A DNA stretch of 64,000 bases from an uncultured Clostridia bacterium (GTDB lineage Bacteria > Bacillota > Clostridia > TANB77 > CAG-508): assembly GCA_934183305.1 (NCBI GenBank), contig CAKPSF010000002.1, positions 124,001-188,000 of the forward strand. Direction: 5' to 3'. This document shows positions 59,008 through 64,000 of this stretch, in pieces. Under the pieces are notes generated by a model. That model was given only the letters and a program-made list of their open reading frames with translations. It did not search any database and had not been told where the DNA came from. Every line of letters starts with the position of its first letter. The first letter of the stretch is position 1. The position numbers and the translations under genes were made by a program.

Positions 59008-59571
59008 TTAATTATTATTTTCCTCATTAAATGGAATAAATTTATTTACCACATTTGTTAATGGTGATTCTTCATCTAATCTAAATTCTTTAAATGATTG
59101 ATTTATTTTGTTATCTACTATATATTCCATTTCTTCATATGAAGAATGTTCTGCAAGTACTAATTCGCTTACTAAAATTTGTTTTGCGTTATTTAGCATT
59201 TTCTTTTCGCCTGTTGAAAGTCCTTTTTCCTTTTGTTTAAAACTTAAGTTTCTTACAACATCAGCTACTTCATATATATCTCCGCTCTTCATTTTATCCA
59301 TATTGTCTCTATATCTTTTATTCCAGTTCATAGCCATTTCTGTTTCGTCTTCTTCTAATATTTCAAATACTTTTTCAGCAGATGTTTTATCTATTATACT
59401 TCTAACGCCTATTTGTTCTGCCTTTTCGGTTGGAACCATAACTTTAACTTCACCTGGCATTTTTAAAATATAATATGATTGTTTCTCTCCTAAAATATCT
59501 TTTTCTTCTATTGCATCTATTGTTCCTGCCCCGTGCATTGGGTATACTATAAAATCTCCTACATTAAACAT
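59008..59571 (-). CDS. carD: CarD-family transcriptional regulator
   Basis: 187 residues from ATG 59571 (AAAGGAG 8 nt upstream). N-terminal Tudor-like RNAP-interaction domain (MFNVGDFIVYPMHGAGTIDA; YYILKMPGEVKVMVPTEKA) and a helical DNA-binding C-terminal domain (NWNKRYRDNMDKMKSGD, EMEYIVDNKIN). CarD proteins bind the polymerase beta subunit and stabilise open complexes at rRNA and other promoters. Monocistronic. Confidence 0.93.
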   Translation of the reverse strand: MFNVGDFIVYPMHGAGTIDAIEEKDILGEKQSYYILKMPGEVKVMVPTEKAEQIGVRSIIDKTSAEKVFEILEEDETEMAMNWNKRYRDNMDKMKSGDIYEVADVVRNLSFKQKEKGLSTGEKKMLNNAKQILVSELVLAEHSSYEEMEYIVDNKINQSFKEFRLDEESPLTNVVNKFIPFNEENNN

Positions 59572-59757
59572 GCAAGTCTCTCCTTTCAAAAGATATAGTT
59601 TAGGACTAAAAAAATAAGATTCTTTGCGAACATGAAGTTAGTTTTTATATGTACTAGAATCATATTTTCCTTCGTTTCCAACTGTATTAATTATACTACA
59701 AATTTTGGCAAAAGTCAAAAGATTTGGAAAAGAATTTTTTATTTTTTATGAAATATT

Positions 59758-59860
59758 CTACATATATAAAACCGGGCGAAAACCAAGGTTGTCGTAAGCA
59801 TCGTACGTTTTGTTACTGCGACGAATACTCGTGTAATAAGAGGCATTGTAGCAAAAGCCT
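59758..59860 (-). other. DGR-like variable region (VR2) at the 3' end of prepilin copy 2
   Basis: Last ~32 codons from CGT GGA GGC are ~47% GC by hand count (45 of 96) against an AT-rich body. Many codons end in C or T (TGC, TAC, GCC, TAC, GAC, AAC). Residues at FCYNASYYTSIRRSNKTYDA differ from copy 1 at most positions while flanks match. Some synonymous differences from VR1 in fixed positions mean the two were not copied from one recent template. Confidence 0.5.
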
Positions 59861-61026
59861 CCACGTTTATTTGAAGGGCTTTCTGAAAAACTAGATGTTT
59901 CTGTTGACCACTCATAGCAATTGCTTCCCATATCATAAACGTTACATATTACATCTACTTCTCCAGTATAAATTGTTCCAGATGTTCCTGTGACAGCTAA
60001 ATAATTATTCACACTTTTTTTGCTCGCATATGCTGCATTGTCTCCAAATTCTTGGAAGAATATTATTGCTGTATCCCACGCATAACCATTCACTAAATCA
60101 CTTTCAAAAGGCTTATTGGTGTACATAGTTTGACATCTTTCTGAAGCTTGCGGTTGTGTTACATAATTATACACATAATTATCTGCTTTTAATGTCACTT
60201 GAGCTAATTCATCATTTTTAGATTTTCTTTCTGTTTCAGTTCCTACTCTTGCTTCATATCTTCCTATATAGTAACCTCCACTTGCATTAGTTTTGGTGCA
60301 AAATTCCCCTATGTTTTGGGCTATTACATTGCTTTGAGGTGTAGTATATTCTGTATAGTTGTAAGATCCATTATTTATAGGAATTATTTTTTCATATTCA
60401 TTTGCATTTTGGGCTACTGTATATTCTCCATTTGTTTTAGTAAAATTTTCATACCTTCCCAATGTTATTGTTTTGGCATTCTCTTCTGTTTTTTCTGTAT
60501 CTGTATATATTTTTCCTACTGGTATCCACACAAATTGATTGCCTGCCGTTTCTAGTTGTGTATCTTCTACTACTATTCCTTTTGTTATATCTATATCATC
60601 CGCTGTATAATTTGTTGTGTTATCTACTATTATTTTAAAACCAGCAGGTACTTTTATCTTATTTCCAAAGTCATCTATCAACACTATATTTTCACTTGTA
60701 CTTAACACCTTATTCAAATTATCTTTTACTCTTGCCACATTATTTATTTTTGAGTTTTCTCTGTCTAGCTTTTCCAAATATTCGCCTAATTGTGTGTGTT
60801 CATTTATTTGTGAACCTGAATATTGGCTTCTTGCATTACTTGCATAGTTAAGCATTTTATTTCCTGTTACTGCGCCTATTACTACTACTACCAATATTAA
60901 TAATACAATAATTGTAATTATTAAGGCAACTAATGTCATGCCTTTATTGCGTGCAGGCAAAAAGCCTGTCTCTTCATATTTATTGTTTTTTGAATATATA
61001 GACTTTCTTTTTAGTTTTTGATTCAT
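59758..61026 (-). CDS. Prepilin-anchored C-type-lectin/FGE-fold protein with variable C-terminus, copy 2
   Basis: 422 residues. A longer N-terminal leader (~30 residues) ends in ARNKG before the hydrophobic MTLVALIITIIVLLILVVVV, a prepilin-type cleavage context. The rest parallels copy 1: AGNQFVWIPVGKIYTD, SGGYYIGRYEARV, AWDTAIIFFQEFGDNA, CNVYDMGSNCYEWSTE. The two copies are highly similar until RGGF, then diverge completely until LGFRPVLYM. No accessory ORFs or GC-rich hairpins follow this copy. Confidence 0.85.
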   Translation of the reverse strand: MNQKLKRKSIYSKNNKYEETGFLPARNKGMTLVALIITIIVLLILVVVVIGAVTGNKMLNYASNARSQYSGSQINEHTQLGEYLEKLDRENSKINNVARVKDNLNKVLSTSENIVLIDDFGNKIKVPAGFKIIVDNTTNYTADDIDITKGIVVEDTQLETAGNQFVWIPVGKIYTDTEKTEENAKTITLGRYENFTKTNGEYTVAQNANEYEKIIPINNGSYNYTEYTTPQSNVIAQNIGEFCTKTNASGGYYIGRYEARVGTETERKSKNDELAQVTLKADNYVYNYVTQPQASERCQTMYTNKPFESDLVNGYAWDTAIIFFQEFGDNAAYASKKSVNNYLAVTGTSGTIYTGEVDVICNVYDMGSNCYEWSTETSSFSESPSNKRGGFCYNASYYTSIRRSNKTYDAYDNLGFRPVLYM

Positions 61027-61132
61027 TTTTTCTCCTTCTTTTGTTTTTTAGTTTTGCATGTACAAAACCCACCATTAAATTCTCTATACTCTTATTTTAT
61101 GTTGTCAAAAAACTCCGTCCTGTATTACATTT

Positions 61133-62365
61133 TTAGCCTATTTTTGCAATATAGTGATTCTTTTTTCCTCTTTTTATAATAAGATATATATCGTTAATTA
61201 AATCGTCTTCTGTTATTGTCTTTTCTATGTCTGTAACCTTTTTTCCTTTTATTTCAATACTATTATTTGAAATAAATTCTCTTGCTTCTCTTTTACTTGA
61301 TGCAGCATTCATTTGTATAAGTACATCAATAATATTTTGCCCCAATTCTACTGTTTTTATTTCTTTACCTTTAAATGCTTCTTCCAATTCATCTTTGCTT
61401 AGATTTTCAAATTCACCTTTAAATAGACTTTCAGTTATTCTTACTGCTTTGTTATATGATTCTTCACTATGAATAAATTTTATTACTTCTTCTGCTAAAC
61501 GTTTTTGTGCAATTCTTAAATGTGGTGCTTCATTATGTTCTTTCATAATGCTTTCTATTTCTTCTTTACTTAAAAAAGTATATTTCTTCAAATATTCTTC
61601 CATCATTACATCTTCAAAGTTTAATATGTATTGATACATTTCATAACTTGAGGTTTTATTTTCATCAAGCCACAAGGCATTTCCGTAGCTTTTTCCTAGT
61701 TTTTTACCTGTTGAATCAACAATTAAAGGAACTGAGAATGCATATACTTCTTCGTTATTAAGTTTTCTTATTATTTCTATTCCTGTTGTCAAATTTCCCC
61801 ATTGATCTGAACCACCAAATTGAAGTGTAGCACCATAATTGTCATGAATATATTTAAAGTCAAATCCTTGTATTAACATATATGAAAATTCAGCATATGA
61901 AATTCCCACTTCCATTTGTCTTTTTACTAGGTCTTTATTAATCATATATGCAACATTTACATATTTTCCAACATCTCTTAAAAAATCTATGTAATTATAG
62001 TTTTTGAACCAATCGTAATTATTAACTACTAATGTGTCTTCTCCAAATAGTTTTTTCATTTGAGCTTGAATTTTTGTAAAATTACTTTCTATAACTTTTA
62101 TATCTGCTTTTTCTCTTTCACCTGTTCCTCTTGGGTCTCCTACACGTCCAGTTGCCCCACCAACTAATATTATTGGTTTATGTCCTGCTCTTCTTAATCT
62201 TTCCGCAACTAAAAATGTTGGAAATTGTCCTATATGAAGGCTTTCTGCTGTTGGGTCCGCTCCTATATAAAAAGTCATACCACCATTATTTAATTTTTCT
62301 TCTAATTCTGGAGATGTAACATCTTTTATTAACCCTCTCCATTTTAAATCTTCATACAAATTCAT
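61133..62365 (-). CDS. tyrS: Tyrosyl-tRNA synthetase
   Basis: 410 residues from ATG 62365, set by AAAGGAGG. Class I motifs: ADPTAESLHIGQF (HIGH region, ~37-49) and KKLGKSYGN (KMSKS region variant), plus a C-terminal S4 RNA-binding domain (MNAASSKREAREFISNNS). Controlled by the Tyr T-box leader upstream. Confidence 0.96.
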   Translation of the reverse strand: MNLYEDLKWRGLIKDVTSPELEEKLNNGGMTFYIGADPTAESLHIGQFPTFLVAERLRRAGHKPIILVGGATGRVGDPRGTGEREKADIKVIESNFTKIQAQMKKLFGEDTLVVNNYDWFKNYNYIDFLRDVGKYVNVAYMINKDLVKRQMEVGISYAEFSYMLIQGFDFKYIHDNYGATLQFGGSDQWGNLTTGIEIIRKLNNEEVYAFSVPLIVDSTGKKLGKSYGNALWLDENKTSSYEMYQYILNFEDVMMEEYLKKYTFLSKEEIESIMKEHNEAPHLRIAQKRLAEEVIKFIHSEESYNKAVRITESLFKGEFENLSKDELEEAFKGKEIKTVELGQNIIDVLIQMNAASSKREAREFISNNSIEIKGKKVTDIEKTITEDDLINDIYLIIKRGKKNHYIAKIG

Positions 62366-62386
62366 TTTTATTCCTCCTTTTAACAA

Positions 62387-62600
62387 AATAGCTAGTTCAT
62401 CCTTATTAAAGGACGAGACTAGCTACTCGTGGTACCACCTTTATTCATAATACTTTTATAGTATTACCTTATTTTTCTTTACTTACGTTTGTTACTATAA
62501 GAATTGTAATTCATAATTTAATGCTTAATAATTTTCACCAACCATTATCTCTCTTTACAAGCCACTTTTAAATTACTACTAGGTTTCTTTTTAAAACATA
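62387..62600 (-). promoter_or_regulatory. T-box riboswitch (tyrosine) before tyrS
   Basis: The hallmark T-box AAAGGTGGTACCACG lies on the minus strand at ~62426-62441. Downstream, AATAGCTAGTTCATCC / GGACGAGACTAGCT forms the terminator that competes with the antiterminator, with TTTTGTT following. Upstream (~62490-62590) is the stem I region, which contains TAC in GAATTACAATTC as the probable Tyr specifier. Uncharged tRNA-Tyr would switch tyrS on. Confidence 0.9.
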
Positions 62601-62654
62601 ACAAAATTCAATTGTAAATATTGTATATTGTTTTTTTTATTTTGTCAACACATA

Positions 62655-63770
62655 CTATACAAATTCTTCCCATACTATATTTGCAAGGTCTAGTCCTTTG
62701 TTTGTTAATTTTATATAATCGCCATTAATTAAAATTAGTTTTTCTTTTGAGAGCTTATTTAATTCATTTCTAAATAAGAATATTGGGTTTTCTCCAAATT
62801 TATTTTTAAATTCTTGAATACTAACTCCTTTTATTTTCCTAAGCCCTAGTAGCATATATTCTTTTTGCATATCAGCTATTTCTTGTTCTTCATGAACTAC
62901 TTTTATAAGTTTTTCAAATTTGTTTTTGTTATCTGCCTCATATGAATATCTTGTTCCATTTATATATGAATGTGCTGCTAAACCAAATCCTAAATATTCT
63001 TTTTGATTCCAACAGTCTAGATTATGTTTTGATTCATATCCAGTTTTTGCAAAGTTTGATATTTCATAGTGTATATATCCATTTTGTTCTAATGTATTTT
63101 TTACATACCAATACATATTTCTTTCTAATTCTTCACTTGGTAGCTCAATTTCTTTGTTTATATATTTTTCGTAAAGTGGTGTATTTTCTTCTAATATTAG
63201 TGAGTATACACTGATATGTTCTGGATTTAATTTTATTATTTTTTCTAAGTTTTCTTTTATATTTTGTATTCTCTGATTTGGAAGTCCAATCATTAAATCT
63301 ACATTTATATTTTTAAATCCTAATTCTCTTGCCAAATTATATGTATCCAAAAATTCTTCATAAGTATGGATTCTGCCTATTTGTTTTAATAAATTGTTAT
63401 GTGTTTCTTGAAGTCCTATACTTAATCTATTAATACCTGCCTTTTTATAGTCTTCTAATTTTTTCTCTGTAACCGTACCTGGATTTAATTCAATTGTTAT
63501 TTCTGCATTTTCAATTTTGTAAGAATTATTATTAATAGTATCTAGCAATTCTAAAATATATTTAGAATTAATATAAGAAGGTGTACCACCTCCTATATAA
63601 ATCGTTTTTATATTGTATTTATCTTTTTGTAATTCAGTTTCTATTTCTTTTTTTAAAGTTTCAATATATTGCCTAATATATTCATCTTTATTGCAGTAAG
63701 ATATAAAGTCGCAATAATCACATTTTTTCCTACAAAATGGAATGTGCACATAAATTCCTATATTTTTCAT
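62655..63770 (-). CDS. hemW: Radical SAM protein HemW
   Basis: 371 residues. Radical-SAM cluster CRKKCDYCDF (CxxxCxxC, ~14-23) preceded by YVHIPF, GGGTPSYI (~60-67) and the HemN-type C-terminal domain (QEYLGFGLAAHSYING). The third-spacing and absence of the extra HemN Cys favour HemW, a haem chaperone, over coproporphyrinogen dehydrogenase. Monocistronic. Confidence 0.9.
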   Translation of the reverse strand: MKNIGIYVHIPFCRKKCDYCDFISYCNKDEYIRQYIETLKKEIETELQKDKYNIKTIYIGGGTPSYINSKYILELLDTINNNSYKIENAEITIELNPGTVTEKKLEDYKKAGINRLSIGLQETHNNLLKQIGRIHTYEEFLDTYNLARELGFKNINVDLMIGLPNQRIQNIKENLEKIIKLNPEHISVYSLILEENTPLYEKYINKEIELPSEELERNMYWYVKNTLEQNGYIHYEISNFAKTGYESKHNLDCWNQKEYLGFGLAAHSYINGTRYSYEADNKNKFEKLIKVVHEEQEIADMQKEYMLLGLRKIKGVSIQEFKNKFGENPIFLFRNELNKLSKEKLILINGDYIKLTNKGLDLANIVWEEFV

Positions 63771-63866
63771 TTTATTTTATCCTTTAGTAATTGACAAATT
63801 AAATTTATTTTTATATAATAATTATAGGAAATGAAAAACCACAAATGTGGTTTACCGGTTATGTAA

Positions 63867-63905
63867 AAAACACATCTAACCTGCAAGTTACAGATGTGTT
63901 TTTTT
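63867..63905. terminator. Terminator between hemW and the partial right-edge gene
   Basis: AAAACACATCT / AGATGTGTTTT with 14-nt loop, T tracts on both strands. A smaller AACCACA/TGTGGTT hairpin sits at ~63836-63853. Confidence 0.85.
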
Positions 63906-63910
63906 ATTCT

Positions 63911-64000
63911 TTATTTGCTTAAAATTATAAATAATATAATTAAGGCAAATACTATAATAGTTTCAGCAATCAAGCTAAATAAAAGCAAGTACACTATTTC
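63911..64000 (-). CDS. Membrane protein, 3' end only (possibly ATP synthase c/K-like)
   Basis: The final 29 codons and stop of a gene running off the right edge. The residues form one long hydrophobic helix with a central IAET and end FIILSK. A mid-membrane Glu in the last helix is characteristic of rotary-ATPase c/K subunits, but 29 residues are too few to be sure. Confidence 0.4.
   Translation of the reverse strand, partial: EIVYLLLFSLIAETIIVFALIILFIILSK

Overview
The window looks like a chromosomal segment of a low-GC, Gram-positive, probably endospore-forming anaerobe of the class Clostridia. Supporting signs are the strong AT bias, AGGAGG-type ribosome binding sites, T-box and folate riboswitch leaders, the IreB/RuvX/DUF1292 and Asp23/AmaP/DUF2273 clusters, a CarD regulator, ClpC, formate-tetrahydrofolate ligase and a SleB-type cortex hydrolase. 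The species cannot be named from sequence alone. Most genes are on the minus strand.

Layout. 0-6.4 kb: minus-strand translation/transcription operon rimP-nusA-rnpM-infB-rbfA-nrnA. 6.5-14.4 kb: a stand-alone PIN protein, dprA, folD, a dead insertion sequence, mutS2 and sleB, seeded with a palindromic repeat that also brackets a REP-type tyrosine transposase (RAYT). 14.4-20.8 kb: fhs, xseB-xseA-nusB, the Asp23 envelope-stress cluster and ireB-ruvX-DUF1292. 20.8-24.6 kb: an unrecognised three-gene module (small membrane protein; CpaE/ParA-like protein with AT-hooks and LPGF repeats; GAF plus degenerate GGDEF protein). 24.8-36 kb: cell-wall hydrolase, three tRNA genes, a foreign-looking ATP-grasp gene, a folate ECF transporter under a THF riboswitch, a two-component system and clpC. 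36-38.5 kb: a prepilin-like beta-helix surface protein interrupted by a frameshift, and a 40-codon gene containing a (CA)n microsatellite. 38.6-45.1 kb: a complete integrated filamentous phage (inovirus) in tRNA-Met, with 46-bp attL/attR repeats. 45-64 kb: dnaE, mnmA, rpmA, rplU, sigA, dnaG, carD, tyrS and hemW. Interspersed among these are two paralogous prepilin/C-type-lectin fusions whose last ~35 codons are hypervariable and GC-rich, like targets of a diversity-generating retroelement (DGR). Two small DGR-accessory-like ORFs lie beside the first.

How it fits together. Housekeeping operons form the backbone. One-carbon metabolism is represented by folD, fhs and riboswitch-controlled folate uptake. 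Three prepilin-type surface proteins plus several wall hydrolases point to an elaborated, variable cell surface. Mobile and repetitive DNA (RAYT/REP doublets, IS remnant, inovirus, DGR-like locus) is concentrated between these blocks.

Three genes (beta-helix prepilin, phage gene-III-like, dnaG) carry single frameshifts, two of them at homopolymers. These may be assembly errors, recoding sites or real lesions, and raw reads would decide. No RNA folding, database search or alignment was run: family calls are from recognised motifs, and base counts were done by hand.
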